Positions 1 through 6,725 of a stretch of 7,233 bases of DNA are shown here, piece after piece. The notes under the pieces were generated by a model that ran no database searches, was not told the origin of the DNA, and saw only the letters and a list, made by a program, of their open reading frames with translations. The translations under genes and the position numbers were made by a program. The DNA is from JBEINZ01 sp040377825 (GTDB lineage Bacteria > Pseudomonadota > Alphaproteobacteria > Rhizobiales > Ancalomicrobiaceae), in assembly GCA_040377825.1 (NCBI GenBank), contig JBEINZ010000166.1:1-7233 (forward strand). The letters run 5' to 3'. Numbering within the stretch: position 1 is the stretch's first letter; every line of letters begins with the position of its first letter.

Positions 1-1279
1 CTGTAACGTCGCCTGACTTCCTAGCGATATCGGCACTGAACGTTTCGATGCTGGCAGCGGCCCTTTTCGAGCTGTCCAAGACCGCTGTCACGTCCGACTG
101 CTTGGACCCGAGGAATTTCGAGAACTCGGCAACAGAGTCGACTGTCGACTTGATCTTTTCAGGATCGACGGCGGCCATGATCTTGCTCGCGTCGCTAAGG
201 GCCGCCTCGGCTTGATTGACCATGCCCTCGACGCGGCCCGATGAGCGCGCAAGGTCTTCAACGACCTTCGATGCGTTGTCCACCGCCTTGGCGACTTTTT
301 CCGGATCGACCGCGCCGACGACCTTTCGAGCATCCGACAAAGTTGCCTGTGCATCCCGTATCACAGCTTCGACTTGACCGGAGGATTTGGCCAGATCACT
401 CGCAACCTTAACGGCGTCGCTAACGAACTGGTTGACCCTAGCGGAATCAACCGCGCCAATCGTCTTGCGGGCCTCGGTTACGATCGATTGAGCATCGACA
501 ACTATCGCATTGATCTGGCCAGACGATTTCGCAAGATCACCTGTTACCCTCGCAATATTCGCGAGACTCTCACGCACTTGCCCCGGCTCCACCGCCTTGA
601 CGATAGCATCGACATTGTCGATCAGCGCTTCCGCTTTTGTGGAAACCTTTGCGAGAACATCCGCCGCACGCCCAACGTCGGACATGAACCGTTCGACGTT
701 GCCTGTGTTTTTCGCCAGGGCGTCGGAGAAGGTTTCTACATTGCGGATCGTATTCTGAATCGAATTGCGGTTGTCGCGAACCAGTTCGTCGAGTGTGGTG
801 ATCGCTGAATCCGCACGGACGAGAAGCCGCTGCGCTCCGTCGACCAATGTGGCCATTCCTCCACCGCCGCTCTCGGCGTAAAGGACCGCCTGCCCGTCTT
901 TCTTGTGAAATAAAAGCGGCGCGTCCACGCTTCCGCCCCGGAACTGGACCGTCGCAAAGCCCGTTAGTCCCTGATAGCCCAGGCTGGCCTTTGTATCGTC
1001 CCTAAGAGGGGTCGACGGGTCCACCGCCACGATTGCAATGACGCGATTGGGGTCGTCGGGCGCGAAAGTCAGTCTCGTGACTTCGCCGACTTTAATGCCG
1101 TTAAAGCTCGCGCTCGCGCCGGTCACGAGTCCACCGACCGTGCCAGGAAACACAACACTCACTTCGGCGCGTTCGCCGCCTCGGCCACCCGTCAAAAGGA
1201 CGTAAACAACACCGAAGCCCATGACGATAACCGCCAGAACAAACAAGCCGACCACCGCGAGATTGGCACGCGTTTCCAT
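1..1279 (-). CDS. MlaD/MCE-family lipid-transport protein (C-terminus cut by the window edge)
   Basis: This is the substrate-binding, lipid-carrying part of an Mla-type ABC system. It is anchored in the inner membrane with its MCE domain in the periplasm. I translated 426 codons without a stop from the ATG at 1279; the reading frame leaves the window at base 1. Residues about 7-30 form one hydrophobic membrane anchor (AVVGLFVLAVIVMGFGVVYV). Residues about 38-120 are the MCE domain, with typical segments V-F-P-G-x-V-G-G-L, G-x-x-V-G-x-V-T and a GYQGLTGFATVQ stretch near 108. From about 140 onward the protein is alanine-, valine-, serine- and lysine-rich and predicted helical, with an LA[KR]xSGxV-like motif recurring. 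The start is supported by GAGAGGG a few bases upstream, overlapping the ATPase stop. E. coli MlaD is under 200 residues, so the long tail is closer to PqiB/YebT-like or rhizobial long-tail MCE proteins. It is the third gene of the operon. The exact substrate cannot be read from sequence. Confidence 0.93.
   Translation of the reverse strand, partial: METRANLAVVGLFVLAVIVMGFGVVYVLLTGGRGGERAEVSVVFPGTVGGLVTGASASFNGIKVGEVTRLTFAPDDPNRVIAIVAVDPSTPLRDDTKASLGYQGLTGFATVQFRGGSVDAPLLFHKKDGQAVLYAESGGGGMATLVDGAQRLLVRADSAITTLDELVRDNRNSIQNTIRNVETFSDALAKNTGNVERFMSDVGRAADVLAKVSTKAEALIDNVDAIVKAVEPGQVRESLANIARVTGDLAKSSGQINAIVVDAQSIVTEARKTIGAVDSARVNQFVSDAVKVASDLAKSSGQVEAVIRDAQATLSDARKVVGAVDPEKVAKAVDNASKVVEDLARSSGRVEGMVNQAEAALSDASKIMAAVDPEKIKSTVDSVAEFSKFLGSKQSDVTAVLDSSKRAAASIETFSADIARKSGDVT
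32..595 (-). repeat. Four 47-residue (141-bp) repeats in the MCE protein tail
   Basis: The anchor AV[DE] at the start of each unit falls at codons beginning at 595, 454, 313 and 172 on the minus strand, so the spacing is exactly 141 bp three times (residues 229, 276, 323, 370). Anchors read AVEPGQV, AVDSARV, AVDPEKV and AVDPEKI. A second motif, DLAKSSGQ / DLAKSSGQ / DLARSSGR, recurs at residues 248, 295 and 342 and has a degenerate fourth copy in register near 389. Related motifs outside the strict register begin near residues 182 (ETFSDALAKNTGNV) and 412 (ETFSADIARKSGDV). The DNA copies differ substantially, so these are old, selected protein repeats and not a recent tandem duplication. The repeat may continue beyond the left edge. 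Confidence 0.85.
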
Positions 1280-1287
1280 TGTCCCTC

Positions 1288-2094
1288 TCAAGCGCCAATG
1301 TCGCGCGCACGCGCGCCACGAAAATAGGCCTTAACCCACGGATCATCGAATGTAAGCATGGTGGAAAGCGGTCCTTCCACAAGAACTCGGCCGTTCCCAA
1401 GCACAGCGATTCGGTTGCACACCGAACGCAAGCTATCGAGATCATGGGTTACCATGAAAACTGTCAGGCCAAGAGTGTCGCGTAGCTTCACGATCAGACT
1501 GTCGAACTCGGCCGCGCCGATTGGATCGAGGCCCGACGTTGGTTCGTCAAGGAAAACGATCTCGGGGTCCAATGACAGCGCCCTCGCAAGAGACGCGCGC
1601 TTTGTCATCCCGCCTGACAATTCCGCCGGATACTTATCCGCTGCGTCTTGCGAAAGTCCAACAAGTTCGATCTTCAGCCGGGCAAGATCATCCATGAGCC
1701 GTTCGGACAAGCGCAGATGCTCGCGCATGGGAACCTGGATGTTTTGCTTGACCGTTAAGGATGAAAACAGGGCCCCCTGCTGGAAGAGAACGCCCCAGGA
1801 TCGCTCGATCGCGGTACGTTCGACATTAGACACTTGGTCCAGATCGCGTCCGTAAACTTCCACTAAACCGGCTCGCTTTGGGTTCAGACCCAGGATCGTC
1901 CGCATCAGAACGGATTTGCCGGTTCCGGATCCGCCGACGAAGCCGAGGATTTCACCGCGATAGAGTTCAAGGTTCAGTCCGTTCAGCACCACGTTTCCAT
2001 TGAACCCGACCGTCAGGCCGCGTACCCGGATCACGACATCGACGGCGTCGTGACGCGTCAGTGGAGGCTCAACGATCTTCAGCGCGCGCTCCAT
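1288..2094 (-). CDS. ABC transporter ATP-binding protein, MlaF-type
   Basis: This is the cytoplasmic ATPase that powers the lipid transporter formed with the neighbouring permease and MCE protein. It has 268 residues, the usual size for MlaF. All ABC motifs are visible: Walker A GGSGTGKS at 54-61, Q-loop FQQGALF at 104-110, signature LSGGM at 159-163 (the MlaF form, where most ABC proteins have LSGGQ), Walker B IVFLDE at 179-184, D-loop SGLD at 187-190 and H-loop histidine at 217 (VTHD). A FQQGALFSSLTV segment like this one is characteristic of the Mla/Ttg2A/Mkl ATPases. The ATG at 2094 lies only 2 bp past the permease stop, and the MCE gene begins 8 bp after this stop, so the three are almost certainly co-transcribed and translationally coupled. 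Nothing looks broken. I am sure of the family, less so of strict orthology to E. coli MlaF. Confidence 0.95.
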   Translation of the reverse strand: MERALKIVEPPLTRHDAVDVVIRVRGLTVGFNGNVVLNGLNLELYRGEILGFVGGSGTGKSVLMRTILGLNPKRAGLVEVYGRDLDQVSNVERTAIERSWGVLFQQGALFSSLTVKQNIQVPMREHLRLSERLMDDLARLKIELVGLSQDAADKYPAELSGGMTKRASLARALSLDPEIVFLDEPTSGLDPIGAAEFDSLIVKLRDTLGLTVFMVTHDLDSLRSVCNRIAVLGNGRVLVEGPLSTMLTFDDPWVKAYFRGARARDIGA

Positions 2095-2096
2095 CT

Positions 2097-3257
2097 CTAG
2101 ATCCCGGTCGCCGCGAAGAACACAGCGAAGGCCCCGTCAACGACGATGACCATGAAGATCGCCTTCACCACCGACATAGTCGTCTGGTGGCCTAACGATT
2201 CTGCGCTTCCCTTGACCTTGAGGCCCTCTGAACAAGAAATAAGACCAATGATCAACGCCATGAACGGCGCTTTGGACAGTCCGACATTAAGCGTCTCGAC
2301 CGTCACAGCTTCCATGAGACGATTGAGAAAGGTATCGGCGGGAATTCCCGCATAGACCGCAGCAACCACGACAGCGCCAAAGACGGCGGCGAAGTTGGCT
2401 ATAAACGTCAGAATTGGCATCGCGACGACCAGCGCGAGCAGCCGCGGCAGAACCAGCACCTCGATCGGATCGAGCCCGATGACCCGGAGCGCATCGACCT
2501 CCTCGCGCATTTTCATAGAACCGAGTTCAGCCGTAAAGGCGCTGCCAGATCGCCCAGCGACCAAAATGGCTGTCAGCAGCACGCCGATCTCGCGCAGCAC
2601 CAGCACCCCGACCATATCGACGACATAAAGGTCCGCGCCAAACCGTCGGAAGTAAAACGCGCCCTGCTGAGCAATGATCCCACCGATCAGAAATGACATC
2701 AGCGCGACAATGGGCGCAGCTTGCAGACAAGCCCGGTCGAGATGGTGCACGAATGAGCGAAACCGGAAGCGCGCCGGCCGCGCAAGCCAACGCACAAGAT
2801 GGGTAACCGCGCCGCCAAGGATTGTCAGAAGCTGGCCAGCATCACTTGCCAACATGACGCCAATGGCGCCCAACCTCTCAAGCATCGCGATCGGCATCGG
2901 GCGCGAAGGGGTCGCGACTGGCGGCGGCTTATCGTGATCGCGCACTTCCTCGATCAAAATCCGATGCGTCTCACCAACATTAAGAACCTTTACGCGGCCG
3001 CCGGCGGCCGCGTGATCGACAATCAAGCGATTGAGCAGCAAGGCGCCGGCTGTATCCAGATGACCAAGTGCGCCGAGATCGAGCACAAGTTCAGCGCCAC
3101 GCGGCGCATCAATGTCGCTGACCAAGCGCTCTATGAGAGTGGAAGTTGCCAAGGTCCAATCGCCGCGCACGAGTGCCCGCGTCCGGCCATGCACCTCGGC
3201 GACGGACAAAGTCGGATCGATCGGCGTCCCGGAAACGGACGTCGGGCGGACTGGCAT
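2097..3257 (-). CDS. MlaE-type ABC permease with fused N-terminal STAS domain
   Basis: This is the inner-membrane permease of the lipid-transport ABC system, 386 residues from the chosen start. Residues about 18-105 form a STAS domain, including LDLGALGHLDTAG near 59-71. Its D-T-A-G at 68-71 matches the MlaB-type motif, so this gene combines the roles of separate MlaB and MlaE in E. coli. Residues about 120-386 form the MlaE domain with several hydrophobic segments (near 180-200, 215-235, 267-303, 330-342, 362-384). The family signature lies at 235-264, from AGRSGS through AELGSMKMREEVDALRV to GLDP. A longer reading from TTG at 3269 is possible, but that TTG overlaps the Shine-Dalgarno GGAG (3267-3264). 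I therefore prefer ATG at 3257, six bases downstream. It is the first gene of the operon, divergent from dgcN. Confidence 0.94.
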   Translation of the reverse strand: MPVRPTSVSGTPIDPTLSVAEVHGRTRALVRGDWTLATSTLIERLVSDIDAPRGAELVLDLGALGHLDTAGALLLNRLIVDHAAAGGRVKVLNVGETHRILIEEVRDHDKPPPVATPSRPMPIAMLERLGAIGVMLASDAGQLLTILGGAVTHLVRWLARPARFRFRSFVHHLDRACLQAAPIVALMSFLIGGIIAQQGAFYFRRFGADLYVVDMVGVLVLREIGVLLTAILVAGRSGSAFTAELGSMKMREEVDALRVIGLDPIEVLVLPRLLALVVAMPILTFIANFAAVFGAVVVAAVYAGIPADTFLNRLMEAVTVETLNVGLSKAPFMALIIGLISCSEGLKVKGSAESLGHQTTMSVVKAIFMVIVVDGAFAVFFAATGI

Positions 3258-3263
3258 TTCGTA

Positions 3264-3267
3264 CTCC
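3264..3267 (-). promoter_or_regulatory. Ribosome binding site that fixes the permease start
   Basis: GGAG on the minus strand with a 6-base spacer to ATG 3257. The alternative TTG start at 3269-3267 would overlap this site, which argues that the protein begins MPVRPT and not four residues earlier. Confidence 0.7.
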
Positions 3268-3272
3268 AATCA

Positions 3273-3314
3273 GGGGCTTCAATGCTTGCCCTTGCAGGGC
3301 GCCGTCTGAACCCC
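3273..3314 (-). promoter_or_regulatory. Nested inverted repeat in the permease mRNA leader
   Basis: An outer pair GGGG(C)TTCA at 3273-3281 and TGAACCCC at 3307-3314 is complementary over 8 bp with one bulged base. Inside it, GCCCT-TGC-AGGGC at 3288-3300 forms a 5-bp stem with a 3-base loop. In the minus-strand transcript the structure would end about 5 bases before the permease Shine-Dalgarno. It could be a leader hairpin or an operator. There is no U-tract after it, so it is not an intrinsic terminator. It may be chance. Confidence 0.3.
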
Positions 3315-3423
3315 TTATGACTCGCAGAAAAGAGTGTGACGTTGGGTGGTCCGTTGCTCAAGCCATCGATCTACTCTTTCAATGAGTGTGGCCGGATCAC
3401 GACAGTTCGAGGGGGTTTAGGTA

Positions 3424-4437
3424 ATGGAAATTGCAAGACCGTATCTTTTGTTTTTGGGTGATGTCCCCGATGCTCTCGCAGCGAAAACCGCGCTCGGCAT
3501 AGTCGACTGGCGTCCGGATTGGTGCCTGGGGCAGCTTCGCTTGCCTGGATGCGCGGCTGACGCAAAGATTCCGGATCTGAGCATCGCCGAAGCAGCGGCT
3601 GCCGGCGTCAAAACAATGATTGTCGGCGCGGTGAACGCAGGCGGCGTCTTGCCGAACCACTGGGTCGCAAGCATCGTCGAAGCGCTTGAAGCTGGCTTCG
3701 ATATTGCAAGCGGTCTGCACATGCGCCTTTCCGACAACGCGGAGATTCGCGCGGTCGCCGAACGCACCGGTGGCAAGCTTTTTGATGTCCGACACACCTC
3801 CGAGCGATTTGCGACCGGTAAGGGCACAAAACGGTCCGGCCTAAGGCTCTTGACGGTCGGTACGGATTGCTCTGTCGGCAAGAAGTACACCGCGCTCGCT
3901 CTTGAAAAAGAGATGCGCGGGCGCGGCTTTGACGCCGATTTCCGGGCAACGGGACAAACGGGCGTGTTCATTTCCGGACGCGGCGTGGCAATCGACGCGG
4001 TCGTGGCAGACTTCATTTCGGGCGCGGTCGAATGGATAGCGCCGGCGGCGGCGCCCAATCATTGGGATATCATCGAGGGCCAAGGATCGCTGTTCCATCC
4101 CTCCTTCGCCGGCGTTTCGCTTGGATTGCTGCATGGGTCGCAACCCGACGCAATCGTGATCTGTCATGAGCCGACCCGCAGCCGCATGCGCGGTGTTCAG
4201 CATCCGCTTCCGTCTATTGCCGACGTCATCGATCTGACGATCCGCACCGGCCGCTTGACCAACCCAGACATTCGCGCGGTCGGCATCGCCATCAATACCG
4301 AGGCGCTATCTGAAGAAGAGGCGAAAGCCGTACTTGAAAAGGCCAGCACGGAGCACGGGCTTCCCGCGTCCGACCCAATTCGCTTTGGCGTCGGACCGAT
4401 CGTCGACGAGATCGCAAAACAATGGGGCACGCCGTGA
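3424..4437 (+). CDS. dgcN: D-glutamate N-acetyltransferase DgcN (DUF1611 family)
   Basis: DgcN-type proteins acetylate D-glutamate at its amino group, the first step of a D-glutamate catabolic route in which DgcA then inverts the product. The protein has 337 residues, full length for the family. The N-terminus (PYLLFLGDVPDALAAKTA, then DWRPDWCLGQLRLPGC) is typical of DgcN. The C-terminal half is a P-loop DUF1611 domain: GTDCSVGKKYT at 146-156, GQTG at 177-180, a D-I-I-E-G-Q-G-S-L segment at 215-223, and CHEPTR near 247-252. A strong GAGGGGG precedes the ATG by 8 bases. The next gene overlaps its 3' end, which indicates an operon. The assignment rests on family resemblance plus the adjacent dgcA-like gene. 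Older annotations call this family simply DUF1611 or a putative NAD-dependent epimerase. Substrate specificity is not proven by sequence. Confidence 0.88.
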   Translation: MEIARPYLLFLGDVPDALAAKTALGIVDWRPDWCLGQLRLPGCAADAKIPDLSIAEAAAAGVKTMIVGAVNAGGVLPNHWVASIVEALEAGFDIASGLHMRLSDNAEIRAVAERTGGKLFDVRHTSERFATGKGTKRSGLRLLTVGTDCSVGKKYTALALEKEMRGRGFDADFRATGQTGVFISGRGVAIDAVVADFISGAVEWIAPAAAPNHWDIIEGQGSLFHPSFAGVSLGLLHGSQPDAIVICHEPTRSRMRGVQHPLPSIADVIDLTIRTGRLTNPDIRAVGIAINTEALSEEEAKAVLEKASTEHGLPASDPIRFGVGPIVDEIAKQWGTP

Positions 4438-5420
4438 CCTTGGCGCTCACGGTCACGATCGAACGATTTCCCATCGCGGGTCGCTTCACAATCTCGCGGG
4501 GCAGCCGAACAGAGGCAGTGGTGGTCGTTGCGACGCTGAGCGACGGCCGCTTTAGCGGACGCGGCGAATGCGTGCCCTATGCCCGCTATGGCGAGACCGT
4601 TGAGGGGGTTGTAGCGGACATCGAGAAGATCGGTTCAGGCATCGCCAACGGTAGCGTGACCCATGCAACACTGGCGAATGCCTTGCCGGCCGGCGCCGCA
4701 CGCAATGCGGTTGACTGCGCCTTTTGGGACTTCGCGGCCAAAGCCACGGGAGTCCCGGCACACAAGGCAGCGGGGCTCGAGAGTTTGGCCGTCCTGATCA
4801 CATGCTACACGCTGAGCCTCGGCACACCCGAAGCCATGGCCGCGACAGCGAGCGCTGCGTCGGCACGGCCGCTGTTGAAGGTCAAATTAGGTGGAGATGG
4901 GGACCTGGAACGCATAGCCGCCGTGCGAGCCGCAGCCCCGAACGCCACCCTGGTGGTCGACGCGAATGAGGCTTGGACGCCCGATACACTCGTTGCCAAT
5001 ATCGAAGCCTGCCGCGCCGCCGGCGTAGCGCTGATCGAACAGCCGCTGCCGGCTGGTAATGACGAAGCACTCTCGACGATCGCGCGGCCCATCCCGATTT
5101 GCGCGGATGAAAGCCTGCATACCGCAAGCGACCTGCATCGGCTTTCGGATCGTTACGACGCGGTCAATATCAAGCTCGACAAGGCTGGCGGCCTCACCGC
5201 CGCCCTGACCATCGCGAATACGGCACGCCAGCTCGGATACAAAATCATGGTCGGGTGCATGGTCGGGACATCGCTGGCCATGGCACCAGCCGTGATTGCG
5301 GCCCAGGGTGCGGATTTTGTTGACCTCGATGGTCCGCTATTGCTCGCCCGCGACCGGGAATCCGGGCTACGCTTCGACGGATCGACGCTCTATCCGCCCG
5401 ATGCGGCCTTGTGGGGCTGA
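4422..5420 (+). CDS. dgcA: N-acetyl-D-glutamate racemase DgcA (enolase superfamily, dipeptide-epimerase-like)
   Basis: This protein belongs to the muconate-lactonizing/Ala-Glu epimerase branch of the enolase superfamily. Next to dgcN it is best read as DgcA, which converts N-acetyl-D-glutamate to the L form by proton abstraction. It has 332 residues. The N-terminal capping domain covers about 1-120 (ISRG at 24-27, GRGECVPYARYGET at 46-59). The barrel carries LKVKLGG at 152-158 with the K-x-K catalytic lysine at 155, metal ligands D180 (VVDAN), E206 (IEQPLP) and D229 (ADES), and the second catalytic lysine K251 (NIKLDKAGG). All are intact. The ATG at 4422 overlaps dgcN by 16 bp. A GTG at 4434 in the same frame gives the classic 4-bp GTGA overlap, has GGGG six bases upstream, and may be the real start (328 residues). 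Without the neighbour it would be called an L-Ala-D/L-Glu epimerase. Confidence 0.9.
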   Translation: MGHAVTLALTVTIERFPIAGRFTISRGSRTEAVVVVATLSDGRFSGRGECVPYARYGETVEGVVADIEKIGSGIANGSVTHATLANALPAGAARNAVDCAFWDFAAKATGVPAHKAAGLESLAVLITCYTLSLGTPEAMAATASAASARPLLKVKLGGDGDLERIAAVRAAAPNATLVVDANEAWTPDTLVANIEACRAAGVALIEQPLPAGNDEALSTIARPIPICADESLHTASDLHRLSDRYDAVNIKLDKAGGLTAALTIANTARQLGYKIMVGCMVGTSLAMAPAVIAAQGADFVDLDGPLLLARDRESGLRFDGSTLYPPDAALWG

Positions 5421-6601
5421 AACCCTCGCAGAGCCAGCAACGCCACGGCGGCACCCACGCCGGACATTCCGGCCATCGCGATGAACCCTTGACCGCCAAA
5501 GACAGTGTAAAGCGGTCCGCTGGCCAAGGTCGCAGACGCCATCATGATCCCCGTCACAGTAACAACCAAGCCTTGCGCGGCCCCGGTGAGACGATCCGGC
5601 ACGACTTTCGTAACATAGACGATAACGCCGAGATAAGTTGCAGCAAAGCTAAGGGCGTGCAGCAGCTGTATAAACACCCAGTGCCACGCTTGATCGGCAT
5701 GGCTACTCAAAAACCAGCGAAGCATTCCGAAGACCCCGCCAATCACGATAAGTCCTATTGGACCAATATGCAGCTGAATACGCGCTCCGAGGCCAAACAG
5801 CACGATCTCCGCTATCACGCCGACTGCCCAATACAATCCAACTGTCGAAGGCGCAAAACCTTGGTCAGCCCAAAGGATGCTGCCAAAGACATAGATCAAG
5901 GCATGGCTCGCCTGGATGAGTGCAGAGCCCGCGAGCACGCAAAGAAGACGCCAATTCGTCGTGAGATCCCGCAGTCGCGGTTCCCTCGTCAACGGTTCCA
6001 TCAAACTAGGAAGCCCCGCGATCTGTAGACCGGTAACGGGTAGCGCGATTGGAAGGCCATTCGAAGGGGCGACAAGCGAAACCGCTGCCTGAAGCCAGAA
6101 CGCCCCGACGAGCATCCAGAAAACACTCGCCGATGACGTCTCGGCCACGATCACGCCAGCACCGATATTCGCGGCGAGGAAAGCGACCGACCCCCAAAGA
6201 CGTATACGCCCGTATTCGCCTTCTCCGCGACGGGCAATCGATATCGCCATGGTATCGGCGACCGGCACGAGACCATTCCAAAACAGCGCCGTGGCGGCGG
6301 TCACGATCAGGATCGCAACAAAACCTTGAACGAAGCCAAAGCCGAGAAACGCGATCGCGGAGACCAGCGCATAACCGAACAGCACCGCACGGCGGTTGCC
6401 AACTTTATCGGCGACAACGCCGAGCGGCGTGCTCAGTACGATGCGCAGCACCATGGGAACGGCCATGACGGTCGCTATTTCAGCAGCCTGAAGTCCGCGT
6501 TCGGCGAGAAGAAGCGGGAAAAACGGCAGGTATATTCCAAATGTCACAAAAATCGCAGCGAAGACACTAGCGGCCTGAATCGAAGGTAAAGTTGGTTTCA
6601 T
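5390..6601 (-). CDS. MFS transporter, HcaT-like (MFS_1_like) family
   Basis: A 12-helix inner-membrane permease of 403 residues from the chosen start. Visible family marks are motif A, GVVADKVGNRR at 61-71, between helices 2 and 3; YGRIRLWGSVAF at 130-141, the R-x-W-G-S element typical of the HcaT/NupG/LacY-like group; and LLHALSFAATYLG at 313-325. Hydrophobic segments alternate regularly, with the central loop near 180-220. Relatives include phenylpropionate and nucleoside permeases, but sequence alone does not give the substrate. An upstream GTG at 6628 would add nine residues. I prefer ATG 6601 because AGAG lies 8 bases before it and MKPTLPS leads directly into helix 1. The 3' end runs tail-to-tail into dgcA, sharing 31 bp with no room for a terminator. 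Transport of D-glutamate-related compounds is only a guess from position, as it is not in the dgc operon. Confidence 0.9.
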   Translation of the reverse strand: MKPTLPSIQAASVFAAIFVTFGIYLPFFPLLLAERGLQAAEIATVMAVPMVLRIVLSTPLGVVADKVGNRRAVLFGYALVSAIAFLGFGFVQGFVAILIVTAATALFWNGLVPVADTMAISIARRGEGEYGRIRLWGSVAFLAANIGAGVIVAETSSASVFWMLVGAFWLQAAVSLVAPSNGLPIALPVTGLQIAGLPSLMEPLTREPRLRDLTTNWRLLCVLAGSALIQASHALIYVFGSILWADQGFAPSTVGLYWAVGVIAEIVLFGLGARIQLHIGPIGLIVIGGVFGMLRWFLSSHADQAWHWVFIQLLHALSFAATYLGVIVYVTKVVPDRLTGAAQGLVVTVTGIMMASATLASGPLYTVFGGQGFIAMAGMSGVGAAVALLALRGFQPHKAASGG

Positions 6602-6725
6602 ATCGATTGCTCTAACTCTCGATGACACTTAAACTTCGAATAAAGATTCGTGCTATATTCAAATAGCTAGAAATCGCTTGTGTTGTTTAACGGGTGCGTC
6701 GATCCGTGCGCGATAGGTACATCGA
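6602..6725. promoter_or_regulatory. AT-rich divergent promoter region between the MFS and CheZ-like genes
   Basis: About 124 bp separate the two divergent starts, and the stretch 6622-6692 is clearly richer in A and T than the flanking genes. TATATT at 6654-6659 could be a plus-strand -10 element for the CheZ-like gene, but I see no good -35 partner at the proper distance. A perfect inverted repeat CGAAT-AAAG-ATTCG sits just upstream of it. The plus-strand gene has AGGT at 6715-6718 as its Shine-Dalgarno. Confidence 0.45.
6637..6650. promoter_or_regulatory. Perfect 5-bp inverted repeat, possible operator
   Basis: CGAAT and ATTCG flank a 4-base centre, lying 3 bp upstream of the TATATT box and 36 bp upstream of the MFS ATG. 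The position suits a transcription-factor site controlling one or both divergent genes. The repeat is short enough to arise by chance, and no adjacent regulator gene is visible to pair it with. Confidence 0.25.

Larger units (their letters stand above)
3258..3423. promoter_or_regulatory. Divergent promoter region between the lipid-transport operon and dgcN-dgcA
   Basis: This 166-bp gap separates two divergently transcribed operons, so it must hold both promoters unless one operon is driven from elsewhere. I could not identify convincing -35/-10 pairs on either strand. It holds the nested inverted repeat nearest the permease, and a strong Shine-Dalgarno GAGGGGG at 3409-3415, eight bases before the dgcN ATG. 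The rest shows no recognisable element. Confidence 0.55.

Noticed and set aside
32..595. 141-bp periodicity as a possible CRISPR or tandem DNA repeat
   Set aside because: Copies are diverged at the DNA level, have no spacer structure, and stay in frame within the MCE protein. They are protein repeats.
374..808. Plus-strand open frame of 144 codons
   Set aside because: It is opposite the MCE tail, which reads through continuously on the minus strand.
1358..1855. Plus-strand open frame of 165 codons
   Set aside because: It is antisense to the ATPase, whose Walker A, signature and Walker B motifs are all intact. It has no motif of its own.
3273..3314. Intrinsic terminator between the divergent operons
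   Set aside because: Neither strand has a T-tract after the stem, and both flanking genes point away, so no terminator is expected there.
3417..4058. Minus-strand open frame of 213 codons opposite dgcN
   Set aside because: Its composition (Ala, Ser, Pro, Arg) is typical of a shadow of a high-GC gene, while dgcN on the other strand shows full family motifs.
5411..6028. Plus-strand open frame of 205 codons
   Set aside because: It lies antisense within the well-supported MFS gene, has arginine/lysine/glutamine-rich low-quality composition and shows no recognisable domain.
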